Notes: a model not told the origin generated them from the sequence alone. A DNA stretch of 64,000 bases from Amylostereum areolatum (GCA_012932865.1 SAXG01000076.1:62001-126000), one strand, 5' to 3'; shown: positions 22,408-34,544, counted from the stretch's first letter. Numbers and translations: made by a program.

Positions 22408-22954
22408 GAACGATACTACACTACTGTTCTGTACAGATATGAACATGAACTGACTATTTCTGCCCATTCTGCGTCTGACCTCATAATGATCGGACTGGAC
22501 TCAGACGTGTTGTGGAACCCAGCTATACAACGGACCCACAGAGGTAAACGGGTGTCAACAAGGACACATGACGATTGTAGGTATGGTCCTCACCCAGTGT
22601 CTCATAGTATGTATGGTTTGTTTTCCTTGCCCGAAGAACACGGCCAGGCGGGTGTGGTCGTGTCTATCCACGACTATCGACGATCACGCGAGCAGTCCTT
22701 CGCTGTTTCTTTGCGCATGTTTGGCTACTGCGACTCGCGAGTCCCTTTGTCCGTATCAGTATGTGCCGGAGCGTCGGGATTTCCTCCACTCTCCTCCGCG
22801 TTCTTTTCCCCTTGACCTCCGCATTCCATTGCTGTAAACACCTCGATGTCCCGATCCTACTCACACCTATTTTCTGATCAGCGTGGTACGATTTTTGCAT
22901 CACGACGCTTTGTGTTGTACATTGACACCGATTTTCCTGCGCAAGGAGCAGGAA
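22408..22954. other. Intergenic, nothing supported
   Basis: Short frames only; upstream region of the following plus-strand gene. Confidence 0.4.
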
Positions 22955-25900
22955 ATGCTTCGTCTTCACATCAAGCTCGTTCCCTCAGTACCACGCGTGC
23001 GTTATGCTATGGTGCTTATCTGGAAGTTGACTTACGTCCTCCTCGCTGCAGCCGGAGATCCTCACCATGGCCTCTTAGACCACAATCCTTTCGGTAAGCA
23101 CTTTCGCTCGATCGATGACCTACTATCATCTCACGGTAGCAGAAACCTCTACCCCCGTCTCGAGTAGGTGTCACCCGCATCGATTTATCTGTGGTATGCA
23201 CTCATGACTTTCGGATTTAGAATCGGGTTCGCGTACCCGCGAGTCTTCCGGCTTCTTGACTCGTCTCAAGCTAGAAGATGGCTTCAGTGACGGACTGAGC
23301 GATCGAGACATGACTCCCAACGAAAATTCCTCGGTGAGCTCAAATCACGAATATGATTACATTGCATTGATTTCGCCTTGCAGGTGGCGTCTACGCCCAC
23401 ACCGGCGGCGTCTTCCGGGGCAAAAGGAAAAGGAAAGGCTGTTCAGGGTCCCGCTAAACCCCGGTTTGGATACACGTACATTCCTACCCGTCAAAACAAC
23501 CCATACTTCTCCCGTCTATCGGGCCTCTACGTCTCAGAGCAGGAAATGCTTATGAGCCAGAAGGGCGGTCAACGCGGACCACTTTACAAGATGCCTGGGC
23601 GCGTCAGTCTCAACCGTCCCATTATGGCATTACCCGTTTCCTAACCCACCGCTTTTAGGAGAGTACCGTCCATGGACCTCCCAGGAAATTTACTAATAGA
23701 CAGGAGACGGGATCCTTGTCATCCACGCCAGAACCCCCTGTCAACGAAGAGGACATCGCTTCGGAGGACGTCGTTTCCACCACGCTGTTCTCTGGAGCTT
23801 TCGAACGCGCCGGCCTGGACCTCAGCCAGATCTTGAATACGTCCTCCTCAACCTCGCACAAAGCCCTAGATCCACCACACCCATCTCCATCTCCTTCCAT
23901 TCGTCCATCCTCGCGCGCTTCAGTACTTTCGCGCCTTTCTCAGCGGTCGACTCCACGCTCCCCGAGTTCTCTGCGGAGGGCGATTTCACCTGCGGACGTT
24001 CCACTTCCCCCTTCTCCTGCTCCCTCCCAGTCCTCGAAGTCTCAGAACCGTTCAGTGACGCCACATACACCCTCTCCATCTCCTTCCAAGGATCTATCTC
24101 ACTCCTCAAAATCTCCAAATACTTCATTGACGCCTCGTCATCCAGAGCCGCCAAAAGGTTCTCATTTAGGCCTTCTTTCTGGGTTGCTGGGTTCTAAAGC
24201 GTCGTCTTACCTGTCATCTGGCTTCCTTTTCACCAAAGCTTCACACCCGTCCAAGGTATCTGTCTCTTCACGCCCCTCATCTGCACAGGGCTCGCTGCTT
24301 CCTACCCCTCAACCTTTGCCTCCTCCTCCTCCTCCTCCCCGGTCCCCGTCTCCCCGCCCACCTCCCCGGTCCCCGTCTCCCCGCCCGCCTCCCCGGTCCC
24401 CGTCTCCCCGCCCGCCTCCCCGGTCCCCGTCTCCTCGCCCGCCTCCCCGGTCCCCATCTCCCCGTCCGCCTCTCCGCCGTTCTCCCCGCCCGTCTCCCCG
24501 CCCATCCCCGTCTCCTCGCCCATCTCCTCGCCCATCTCCGTCTCCGTCTCCGTCCCCACACCCTTCCTCGTCCCAGCGTCCTTCCAAACGAGGACGTTCA
24601 AGTTCAAGTAGGGCTTCACGACGCGATCTCCGTGGAGAGGGAGAGATGGATAGTGACGATCCGCGCAATTACCGCTGGGAGGGACCTCCTCCTGAAAATC
24701 CGCAGAGCAGCACCGATGTCGAGGAGAAATCGGACAATGATGACACTTCCTGGTGGGATACGCAAGAGCAGGGTTACAGCTACTATTTCAATGACGAAGA
24801 TGCCGAAGGGGATGGCGGCGTAGGAACGGATGAGGATGACGGCGTGGGGACGGATGAGGATGAGCGTGAGGATGAGGGCGAGGATGAGGTAGAGGTAGAG
24901 GTGCCGAGTTCATCATTTTCCTCCCGATACTGGCTAACCTTCAGCTTTAGGACGTGATCCGTCCTCCACGACATGACGGCCTTCACTCACTTCGAAAGGA
25001 CTTGCAAGATCTCAGCTACATCGTGAGACGGGGCTTCCAGGAGCTGGCCGGCGCAATGGACACCGTCGATAGTTCGTCTGTACCACAGAAACGACGGCAC
25101 GGGAGAGCACCTCAGCGCCGCTCGCGCGAAAAGAACGAGTTAGCGGTGAGTCTCTCGCAGTGTCCCGTGGCTTTCAAGCAACGCAACTTACGCTTCCTGA
25201 AGGAACTCGTACGCAGAGAAATCAACCAGGCCTTTGAGGCAACAGACAGTACACCCTATGGTCCCGGCGTAACCCCCGAGGAACTGGCCGACTTCCTTCA
25301 GCTGTGGCAAGTCTCAGAGTCGGCTTACGCATGTCCGATGGAGGGATTCCGAATCGATTTGCAAGGAACTCCTAAATCGCCTTGGAACGTCTCTGTCGGA
25401 AGGGTGTTCACAAAGCATCTTATCACCAAATACAACTTCCCCAACACCGACGTGGTCAGAAAAGAGATTCAAGATGCATTCTCTACTCGCGTCAAGACCC
25501 TGCGCAGGACATGGATCCATGCGCAGAAAACGCCTCAAGAACGGGTTGCCCATGGGGTTCATCATCGCCGTCATGTGCGTAAGGAAGGGGTGAGTCTCGT
25601 CTACGCAGACTCGCGGGTTTCCCCTTCTCATTACCCGAACAGGATTTCAATCGACGACGCAAAGTCATATTGACCTTCCGTTCGCTCCACGACTTTCTCA
25701 CCTCGTTAGATGCACTGGGCCCGCGCGGTATGTCCAGCGACGAGTCAGACACCTCTAGCGGCCGTCCTATCTACACCATTACCCGTCCGGAATGGCGTTC
25801 TGAGGATGTTCGTCGATGGCTGGCGAGCTTTGACATCGTTCATGATTTGCTACGATCCCTCAACGCTCTTGATGATCGTCGCGGCCAGTCCACACGCAAC

Positions 25901-26062
25901 CGCCAGGCGTCTAACCGGGTCAGTTTGTCGACTCCGATCCCGGGTCTCCCTATCAACTTCTATGACGAAACGTGGTTGCAAAACCAGCCCCACAGCTATG
26001 TGGAGGACGTGCTGCAGCCGGGAGAGGAGGTCCCCCTTGACTTGGCCGCGTTGGTAGAGTAA
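22955..26062 (+). CDS. Large Pro/Ser-rich protein with GMSSDES motif, about 930 aa
   Basis: Seven exons in phase: 22955-23093, 23143-23163, 23221-23333, 23384-23602, 23659-24900, 24951-25589, 25643-26062; introns are 49-57 nt. The first ATG is uncertain (22883, 22955 or later). Layout: Ser-rich N-terminus, GKGKAVQG and YFSRLSGLY blocks, a Pro/Arg/Ser low-complexity region with five RSPSPRPPP repeats, an acidic stretch (GVGTDEDDGVGTDEDE), then a folded-looking C-terminal domain with YIVRRGFQEL, a basic RRRKVILTFRS segment, GMSSDESD, WRSEDVRRWL and LPINFYDETWL. From memory, the C-terminal motif set (GMSSDES ... WR ... LPxNFY..WL) recurs in large multicopy families of agaricomycete hypothetical proteins, possibly tied to mobile elements. 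No enzymatic motif is seen. Confidence 0.7.
24340..24474 (+). repeat. Five 27-bp tandem repeats (RSPSPRPPP coding)
   Basis: Units start at 24340, 24367, 24394, 24421 and 24448, each CGGTCCCCGTCTCCCCGCC-type, followed by degenerate PRPSPRPSP sequence. They are in frame within the Pro-rich gene. Confidence 0.9.
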
Positions 26063-27401
26063 GCCATCACCATTCATACCGCTCCTGTGACTAAACTCTG
26101 CCTCAAGGATTATTGTGGACCTCACAAAGAAAGTGGAGTACAACAGGAAGGCATCTCAACCGAAGCGGTGAAATCCTAGACGTCGAGCATGAGCGGTCCC
26201 GGGCCTGATGACCGGCAGGTCTACGGACGCTTTCGACCACCATTAACGACGAATGCGTAGACTCATCATGTGTATTAACAACCATATCCGATTTGATGCG
26301 TTTGGTTCCCTCAACCCTCTCCCTGACAGTGAACGAACGCGTAACACAACGGACAGTGGCGGGTCCCACGCCCCCCCTTTCTTCGTCAAGGATCAGGCGC
26401 CTTCTCCGCTATCTGATCCTTATATCTCCTAGCGTTCGTCTGGCACGACCCCCTTGGTTCGTTTTCGAGAAAAACGAGCAGAACCGTCGTGAGGAATGTC
26501 GTCTTTGGACTGCCCTGTAGTGCCTTTACTCACTTATCTATCCATCCTGGTCAAAGGTTGACCCTGAAGGACCCTAAGAACACCATTCCGCCGCGCTAGC
26601 ATAGCGGAAGACTCCGCGGCGGATGAACTTCTTGCCAGATCCACACGAGCTCGTCTGCATTCTATCCTGCGTCGCGCTGGCGTAGCCTCGACGGCACACA
26701 ATCCACTGCTCTCCGGACTTGTACGAAGCGTTCGTCTTTTCGCGATGGGAAAATTCGGCATCATGATCATTGTCATGCCATGGTATCCGTATCCTGCACA
26801 GTGGTCTGGACAGTTCACTCGTGTCTGTCGCGACGTAATTGTATCCCCTTATCTGGTGGGCCTCTTCCCTTTCGCTCGCTCTTCACACGCTCACGTACTC
26901 CCATGACCCTGAAATCGATCGAAGGTGAGCTCGAAGTACATGTGTTCTCCAGCTGACCATGCCTTCTGTCCGTCTTTTGTCTTCAATGAAAAGTGGCTTT
27001 GTCTCCATCATTTTATCGATGTCGGGCGAAAGATCAGGAGCCCGAAGTCACCAGTCGTCAATCTAGATCATGGACGACCCAAAAGTCCGGTACGCCACGC
27101 TTTTCACGCGTTGACACCTAGTCGCCATCCACGGTCCGACCCCGCAACTCCAGAACCCCGTACTGGTGAGGCTGGGTATCTTGTACGATGGACATCCCAG
27201 GTCGGCGAACCTTCTACTTTTGTCGTAATGCAGCCGCCCTAATATTCGACGAAAACCAGTCGTGTTTCCTCCAGCCTCGCAAACAGCCGCGTGCGCGGAC
27301 GTCATAAAAGTCTGAGCCACGACTTGAAGGAGCCCATACGCCTCTTCAGTGTCTCACTACCCGCTGGCGCACCGTCGAGTTCGCAATCTATCGACTCACA
27401 G
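26063..27401. other. Intergenic, nothing firm
   Basis: No reading frame with coherent splicing or motif. The promoter of the BTB gene should lie near its right end. Confidence 0.45.
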
Positions 27402-28589
27402 ATGTCCAGTGTTTACTCCCGCCAAACCACCCCTGTCCCAGCCTCAGTCGCATCGGCGCCCTTCAATTCTCACTTCATTTCCGCCCCCGCCGACATCATA
27501 ATCAAAACTGTCGACAATGTACTCTTTTATTGTCACACGACGATCTTAGGCGTTTCAAGTCCTGGTCTACACGACCTCTCTAACCCACTCTCCGTATATG
27601 GCCGAGAGACGTATGACGGGTTGACGGTTGTTCCCATCACCGAGCATTCCGACGCTTTCGACTTGGCGTTGCGCTACATCTACCCCCTCCAGACCCCTCG
27701 CCCCGTCATCAGGGAGAAGGAACAGATCGCTTTCATGCTATCCATACATCGCAAGTATGACGTTCGGGTGGTGCACGATGCGGGGAAAGACGCGCTCAAA
27801 GCGTTGATCCTTCAAGAAGCCGTCTTCGCCTTCCACATCGCCATGGATTTCGAGGAGGACGAGCTTGCACGCCTCGCAGCCCAGCACGTCCTCCACCTCC
27901 CCCTCTACGACCTTCACTCCTTCCCTCTTCTATCCTCGCACCCCCAACACCTGTGCCTTCAGGAGTACCATCTCCGTTGCGGTGCTGCTGCTTCGCGTGC
28001 CGTCCTGTCCCCCGAGTGGTTGCAGACCGTCGGCCGTCTCGTCTTCCGCGGCCATCCGTCCCAGGGCTTCTGCCATGCGTGCATCTCCCCCCATCCTAAC
28101 TGGCTCAAGACGTCCCCCGTTCATACGCACTGGTGGGGCAAGACACAGTTATGGGTCATCGTAGGGGAGGTCGGGAAATCGCTTCGAATGCACCCGTCCC
28201 TCGAGCACCTCGAGCTTCCGAAGGAGAGGATGGGGCTTTGCTGCTCTCAATGTCACGAAGACACCCTCATTGATTTTCCCGAAGTGTGGAAGACGCTGTT
28301 CCACACAGCGATGCGAGCAATCGAATCCGTGAGCGCTCTAGGCCTCCTTCGACGGCTCTATCTCGACATTGACGATTGTCCACGACAGGTTGCCCTTCCT
28401 GTTAATTCGAGCGTGCAGCTTAATTTCGACTCGACCGCCGCCTTCTCACCCTCCGGTGACATGCCTTCCGACGAAGATCCAGGGAGCGACAGTGACGCGA
28501 CTCTAGGATTTACTACCGCACCTGACGCTCGCTCTCAGAGATTTGCTACCGCATCACCAGACTCGTTCACGTCTTTTACATATTTCTAG
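27402..28589 (+). CDS. BTB/POZ-domain protein, 395 aa
   Basis: Single-exon frame; start set at MSSVYSRQTTPVP (27402) although an in-frame ATG exists at 27291. Residues about 27-120 form a BTB/POZ fold: PADIIIKTVDNVLFYCHTTIL, SSPGLHDLSNP, VPITEHSDAFDLALRYIYPL, the usual D-V-F-H pattern of BTB dimerisation domains. After it comes a helical region and an acidic/Ser C-terminus (PSDEDPGSDSD). BTB proteins often act as adaptors for Cullin-3 ubiquitin ligases or as transcription regulators. Such stand-alone BTB proteins are expanded in agaricomycetes, but the specific role here is unknown. Confidence 0.75.
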   Translation: MSSVYSRQTTPVPASVASAPFNSHFISAPADIIIKTVDNVLFYCHTTILGVSSPGLHDLSNPLSVYGRETYDGLTVVPITEHSDAFDLALRYIYPLQTPRPVIREKEQIAFMLSIHRKYDVRVVHDAGKDALKALILQEAVFAFHIAMDFEEDELARLAAQHVLHLPLYDLHSFPLLSSHPQHLCLQEYHLRCGAAASRAVLSPEWLQTVGRLVFRGHPSQGFCHACISPHPNWLKTSPVHTHWWGKTQLWVIVGEVGKSLRMHPSLEHLELPKERMGLCCSQCHEDTLIDFPEVWKTLFHTAMRAIESVSALGLLRRLYLDIDDCPRQVALPVNSSVQLNFDSTAAFSPSGDMPSDEDPGSDSDATLGFTTAPDARSQRFATASPDSFTSFTYF

Positions 28590-29205
28590 AACCGTGCACT
28601 CCGCGACGAATTCCCTCTATGTTTTTTCCTCTCCGCCAGAGCTATGTCATCTGCATCACCACTACTTAGTATGATACGCTGATACGCTTACGACAAAGTT
28701 CTGGATTGGGGTGTTTGATGTTCATCTGTCACCGGAGGACGTCGCTCAGATTTCTTCTCTGATCACAATCAGCGAAAGCCCTAGCACTCACGACTTGGGA
28801 CGCTCATGACAAACACGAGAACGGCCGTTCGCCCCGTCAACGCCCATGCCTCGTCTCTCAATTCCAGAACAACCCCAAGATCTTGGCTCCCTCATCCCGT
28901 TTGCATCTCATGCAATCTTCCCTAATGCCCTGACATGCGCAATTGAAGCATGCCCGCCAATGCGGCGAATATGAACTCGCCAATCATCTTCCTGTCGCTG
29001 GATGGTTCGGCTCGTTTTTTTAATGTCGGAACCGTGCTCGATCAAGGGTATGGCTGCCATGCACCATCTGCCATACCCCTACAGCGTGCTCTCCTGTGCT
29101 CTTCCTCTTATTTTCCCCGAGCGAATCGCTTCGTCCTTCACCGATCAGTGACCTCCCTCTGCATAACTCTCTTATTTCTTCCCTCCGTTGTATACCTCCT
29201 ACGAC
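28590..29205. other. Intergenic
   Basis: No supported gene; short frames only. Confidence 0.45.
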
Positions 29206-29811
29206 ATGGGGGTGCTCCACAAGATTCCGAAAGGGAAGGACTTAGTATGTTGACGCTGTTTTCTATACCATCGTGCTGACAGTCTCTGTAGACGCGAAAG
29301 TATCGCAATGTAACAAGCTACCTCTATCCCCTGAACCAAGCGACGCGCCGTGCCGTGAGGCTGGATACCCTCTGTTCCGTCAAACCCACCGCACGAAATC
29401 CGCCTTATCTGTGCGTGGAGGACGCCTTTCGCTTCCCACGAAACATTCTGTCCCCCCCCGCCGTGATGGACTGCCGCGTACACGTCGGTACCCGGATCGT
29501 GTTCGTCTCGGCGTGGTTCAGCAAGCTTGCAGGCCCGAACCTGGCTCTTCGTGCCCGCTTCCCCTTCCTTCGACCGTGGACGGGCGAGATATCCGTCGCT
29601 TTTCCGATCGACGACACCGGCCTGAAGTATTACCCGCAATATCCGACCGCGCAACAACAAGGTCTCGTCGATGCGGCGGTTTTCGCGTAAGTCTCCATCA
29701 CCTTCAGCGCGCGGATATCTTGACGAAGTCAATTTGAGCAGCTTTATGACCCACTTTCGTCCGCTCACAGATATGCAGCTAGGTGGAATGCCTGTCGAGT
29801 TGAAGATCTAG
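29206..29811 (+). CDS. Orphan protein, 167 aa, three exons
   Basis: Exons 29206-29244, 29292-29686 and 29742-29811, introns 47 nt (GTATGT...TGTAG) and 55 nt (GTAAGT...GAGCAG), all phases matching. The protein starts MGVLHKIPKGKDLTRKYRN and ends LGGMPVELKI. Codon use is strongly gene-like through exon 2 (SAWFSKLAGPNLALRARFPF, GEISVAFPIDDTGLKYY). There is no membrane segment or known motif. The clean splice model makes it credible as a real gene, but I do not recognise the family. Confidence 0.6.
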
Positions 29812-30799
29812 ATTCGCATCACCCTCAGCCGGTACTGGTATGTATTCTCCTTCATGTCTTCGCCGAGGCGTTCCATTCGTTTACGGCGTACTGTATTCCC
29901 TGATTCTTTCTATGCTACACCATGTTATGCCCATACCTTATGCCCATACCTTCATACTTGCTACGCCGCCCCTACGCCCATGCCCGCACTTACTCCCCCC
30001 TCGTGTACATTCTTGCCTGCGACGACTGCGACGACGTACGATATTTAGAGCGACTATTACATTCCCATTATGCTTTTGTACTATGATTCATGCCGATCGA
30101 TCGAGATTCGATCGAACTTGCTCGACTCAGTGAGTTTGTTCCTGAAAGCCGGAGACATAATTGAGGAAGTACAGTGTCGGAAGATGGGACCTACATGGAC
30201 CTACAACTGCTGTCAATCTTCGTCGGACCGAATTGTTACTTCCCCCGTCAGACGGACGGACCTACACGGACCCACGATTCCTGTCTGCTTACTCTCGGGA
30301 CGCGCGATATTTGTAAGCGTGACACGTGCAACCAAGGCGGTATTGAAGGCAGCAACTGAGCAAGGCTTCGCCTCAGGCCCTCAGTCCCGTATGAGTGTAC
30401 AGCCCTACGTAGCACTCAGCCTTCGCCATCCCATTCGCAACGAGTTCATCCTATATCACGAGATTCTTGCCCATCCTTCAAATGCTAGGTTCTCTTTGTA
30501 CTCGCTTCGTGAGAGTCAACATCTTCGACGCGTCCCGTGTAGAGGTGTACTACAGGAGATTGGCTTGCTGTCGTATCCTGGACACGAAGATGGTGCGTCT
30601 TCCTTTTTCCTCTGTCGGCGCTTTCAAAATGCTAAGCCTTTATGTGGGAGCTCAGCTGCGTGTTCAACCCGCGAAGGCCACGCTTCGTCCATGTGTATGA
30701 GCCAGGGCCCCGCCATGTGTAAAAAGCGTACGCTGGGTCTGTCCGCCATCTCTGTTCCCGTTCCTCCCCCTTCTCGCACGCATTCCCCTACCTTTCTCC
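29812..30799. other. Intergenic, one long but unconvincing frame
   Basis: A 278-codon frame (30070-30906) overlaps the start of the coiled-coil gene in another frame, is Ser/Arg/Cys-rich and lacks gene-like structure. Nothing else seen. Confidence 0.4.
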
Positions 30800-33127
30800 A
30801 TGAACTTCAACCTCTTTCGGTCAAGGAGTCCCGATCTCGCCATTGCCAACGAAGCCCGTACGCAGATCGACAAGTATCGACGACGGTGCGCCGAATATCA
30901 AGCTGAGCTCGAGGCCTCCGACAAATTCGAGGAATGGTGTACTCAACGCAAAAAGAAAGAGAAACAGCGCGGAGATGCTTACCTTGCAAAGCTTCAAGAA
31001 GTTGAGGTACGAAGAGCCTTTATCCCATGCGAGAATCTGACCGAGCGTCATTCTACATAGGGCCGGAATCTCGACCTCGAACGTGAAAAGGCAGAGCTTG
31101 CCTTCCGACTCGAGGCGACCGAGCTCGAGGTCACGGAGCTCAGACGCAATGTTCGCCATGGCTCCCCGGAGTGGCCAGACGGCCCTCATACCTTCGATAC
31201 CGGAGGAGACTCCTCCACTCCGCGCCCTCCTTCCTCGACTCCCAACGAACTACCACCAGGACCCTCCCACCTACCATACTCCCCCTCAAACCCTGAACCT
31301 CCCGTCCAGGACTGTGGAACTCCTGTCCGAACGCTCAACAATCGGGGTACAATGCAAAGCATCCGCGACGCGACAGTGCAACTCCATCAGGCGATCCTTC
31401 TACTCAACGAGGGCGAACAGCAAACAACGAGTGAAGGGCTGCAGACGAGGCCCGCAGGGCAACCAACGGATCTGGGCGAGGAGTCGAATCCCGAGCGCAG
31501 CGTGGAGGGAGATATCCTCCGTGCAACGAACAAGCTGGAGTGGGCGGCTTTTTCCCCGGAGGATTTCGATGGGGGGCAGTCGCATGTAGGTAGAAGGCGG
31601 CGTTTGAAGACATGCATCCACATCGCTCTGCAGAAACTCGAACAAATGGAGGCGCTCAACGAGGCGGAGGTCGACGATGGCGTCAGAGGACCACCCAGTC
31701 TTGAAGAATCCGGGGGAGCCAGAGATCTGCATGGGGCGAAGCCGGTGGAAGAGGTGCGAAGGAGTGAGCAGGGCGGTACGTCGGATGAAGAACAGCAGGT
31801 GGATGGCGTAAAACCAGAAGGAGAGGAAGCCATGGATCGTTCGGTCAACCAGCTGCGCGACGGACGTCGTGCAAGAGACGGACTCACGGATGTACATGAA
31901 AGTGGGTCGGAAGCTGCCCCACAGCTAAAGGTTGAACCGGAAGAAACCGCCCTCGCTCACGCAGAACAGGAGATTCGCTCTCTGAAAGCGAAGCACGAAG
32001 AGGAAGTGGGAAGTTTATGCCGCGAGGTATTTTATTCTTCTGTGATTGACGTACCAACTGATGGTTAGCTGTGCGAGGCATTGCTCGCAAAGGACGCACA
32101 TCAGAGAGCGGAAAAGCGGGCGGAGAGGGCCGAAGACAACCTGCGCGCTTTGGGCCAGCGTCACAAAATCCTAAACGATTCTTATGAGGAGCTCAAAGAA
32201 ACAGTGCAGCGTCTGCAACAGAACCTTCTGGATCGAGATGCTGAGCTGTCGCTATTGGAGCAAAAGCATCGTGATTCTACCACGATCACCGCGCCCACCC
32301 AGGTTCGTACGCTCAGCCCTGTTGCTGCGCGCCGCCCGCCTGAAAAATACGCAGGAAATGGTGGACCTACAAGCTTCGTTGCGCTCGGCCAATGCTCGTG
32401 CTTCTCAGCTGCAGTCAGAGCTTGAAGAACGTGACAAGAGCCTGGAGGATGTCGCCCATAAGGTGGTACGCGCCGAAGACGACCTGCGCGAACAGAAAGA
32501 ACGTTACACAGACCTCGACGACGCGTACAAGAAGGCCATTCAGCAAAAGGGAAAAGCCGAAGCCGACGTCTCCCAATTACAGAAGAACGAAGCTCGCCAT
32601 CGGGAGCTGAAAGAAGCCGCGGACGCGACCTCTCGCAAGGCTGAGGAGCTTTTGGGCGCACGGGATGCGGATATCGAACAACTCAAGCTACAACTTCAGC
32701 TCCTTCGCAAAGAAGCCCAGCAGGAAAAGCCCCCACGTGTAGAACGAGGTTCTCAAGCTCCTTCTACAGGAACTCAGGTTGGTTATCGTTGTACGATCCT
32801 CCTACCCCAATTTTCACGCATCCCCAGGAAAGTAACCATTCCAGTCCCGCATCCCTCGTCACGAGCTCGGCTGGACCCAAAGCCGTCTCCGATGGACCAG
32901 GGGCACCAGCAGTCAAGAAGAGAAACAAGATGACGGTCGGACCATCCTCGCGCACCACCCGCTCGGGGGCTGCAGCGACCTCGACAGACGGCTCGGTCGG
33001 TCAATCCCAAGCGCAAGACAGCCGACAGTCGCGCGCTCGACAAACGGGCGACACACCAGCCTCCGCTCGCTCGCCCCCGTCGAAAGCCTCTGGAAGTGCA
33101 TCCCACAGACCGGCGTTCCGTACTTAG
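30800..33127 (+). CDS. Coiled-coil protein, 709 aa, paralogue of 7726-12450
   Basis: Five exons in phase 0 throughout: 30800-31006, 31061-32026, 32069-32302, 32355-32777, 32828-33127 (introns 42-54 nt). The N-terminus is basic/helical (FRSRSPDLAIANEARTQIDKY), then a coiled coil, a Ser/Pro-rich linker (PPSSTPNELPPGPSHLPY), an acidic/Glu-rich middle, and a long C-terminal coiled coil (SELEERDKSLEDVAHKVV ... RKAEELLGARDADIEQLKLQ). The tail is basic and Ser/Thr-rich (VKKRNKMTVGPSSRTTRSG). Alignment by eye with the minus-strand gene at 7726 gives matching coiled-coil cores and tails, so they are paralogues; this copy lacks the expanded exon units. Function unknown; no catalytic domain. Confidence 0.85.
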
Positions 33128-33665
33128 GAGATCGAGGGCAACATGATAATCGTCCATTTTACCAACACTTCTCAAATATGTTCCTGCGCCTTGGCTTGCA
33201 GGAGGCGCGTGGATATGCCTCGCAAGTATCACAACGAGCGTTGTCATACTTGTTACTATCATTCCCGGGAAGGTTGAGCGGTGAGGACTGTCATAAAGGC
33301 AGCGCGTGTATTGCATGACTAGCGAAAAAAGCAAACAAAAATGAGGCATCATCCTGTCCGCAACCCCAGGCCCCAGGCCTTGATGATATTCGACGCGGCT
33401 GCGGCGTAGCACCACTTGCTCGTCTGTGGGACTTCATTTCGATAATAGTCTTGAGTAGCGACGAGGCCGATTCGAAGGTCTGCCAACGGACGTTCGTGGC
33501 GCGCTTGAAGACCGGGTCTGAAAAGCATCGTCAGGGGTTGGTCGACGCCGGGGGAGAACGGTAGGAAGCGAAAAGACCCTCGAGTTGGTTGATTGGAACG
33601 GGGACGAGGGAAGACTATGCGTTAGGCCCTCCTTCGCTTCCACTCGATCATGGACCTAGCGTGAA

Positions 33666-34544
33666 CTATCGCATGGGGCGCCAGCCGGGGAATGACGCGA
33701 AGGCGTCCTCTTCGCGCACGTCTTTTTGGTCGCCAAACGCGGGAAGATCCGGTGAGTCCATGTCCACGAATGACGAAGCATCAGCGGTACCCAGTCGCGT
33801 TCGGATTCCAAGTGAGAAGGTGGAAGAGAAGGGAAGGGAAGAGTGCGAACAGAGCTCGAGAAATGTTGCGGGATTGTATGTACGGCACCGATGGCGAGGA
33901 CGAGGAGTAATGGAGACGAACAGGATGAGTGAAAAATGAGGGGGGCACACGTACTGGACACAGCAGAAGTAGTAGTGCGACCAGGAGGAACGCGCACAGA
34001 AAGCGACGCCGTGGCCTTGGTAGCCTTCCTGTTTGTGGCGCTCGCGGAGAGATCTTGGTAGGGTTTCCGAGGAGCAAGGCAGCCGTGGGCGACGCGTTTG
34101 CAATATCGAGTGAGCGCGCCCCAGCCCTAACGCCGAACGGTGGAGGGTTTCGAGCAAGGCGAGACGGGTTCGGGAGCGTCGAGGGTTGGGATCCAGCAGC
34201 GTTTCCGGGATGGGGACGACATCGACGGGAAAACAAGATATCGTGATGATGTGCCGGAAGGCGAGGTGGAGGCCGTCGGATGGCAATAAGGAAGTTGCCC
34301 CGGGGACAAGGTCGTCAAGGCGGTGAAAGGTCGGTGGGAAGGTGTCGGTCACGTCCGCGACGGTCTCTGAGCGGAGGATGAGCGTGGAGTCGTACGGGTA
34401 AGCGGGGAGTCGTACGGGTAAGCGTAGAGTTGTGCTCTGGATGGTGGTTGAGATGGCATTGTCGAATTGTAACTTGAAGTCGGTTTGGCGGGGTGATCGT
34501 ACGTGAAACGAAGGAAAGGTGCTCACGAGGTCGAGGGGGGACAT
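33666..34544 (-). CDS. Hypothetical protein, right inverted-repeat copy
   Basis: 292-codon frame whose first 190 or so codons (inside 33972-34544) equal those of the left copy at 13327, then diverge into a unique C-terminus rich in aromatics and Arg. A CTGTGTCCAG-type acceptor just after the divergence point suggests that splicing might change the end. No motif; credible only as a duplicated orphan. Confidence 0.35.
   Translation of the reverse strand: MSPLDLVSTFPSFHVRSPRQTDFKLQFDNAISTTIQSTTLRLPVRLPAYPYDSTLILRSETVADVTDTFPPTFHRLDDLVPGATSLLPSDGLHLAFRHIITISCFPVDVVPIPETLLDPNPRRSRTRLALLETLHRSALGLGRAHSILQTRRPRLPCSSETLPRSLRERHKQEGYQGHGVAFCARSSWSHYYFCCVQYVCPPHFSLILFVSITPRPRHRCRTYNPATFLELCSHSSLPFSSTFSLGIRTRLGTADASSFVDMDSPDLPAFGDQKDVREEDAFASFPGWRPMR

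Noticed and set aside
24277..24668. Gly/Glu/Arg repeat proteins on the minus strand
   Set aside because: Antisense translation of the 27-bp Pro-rich coding repeats.
30070..30906. 278-codon plus-strand frame
   Set aside because: It overlaps exon 1 of the coiled-coil gene in another frame, has Cys/Ser/Arg-rich shadow-like composition and no motif or splice structure.
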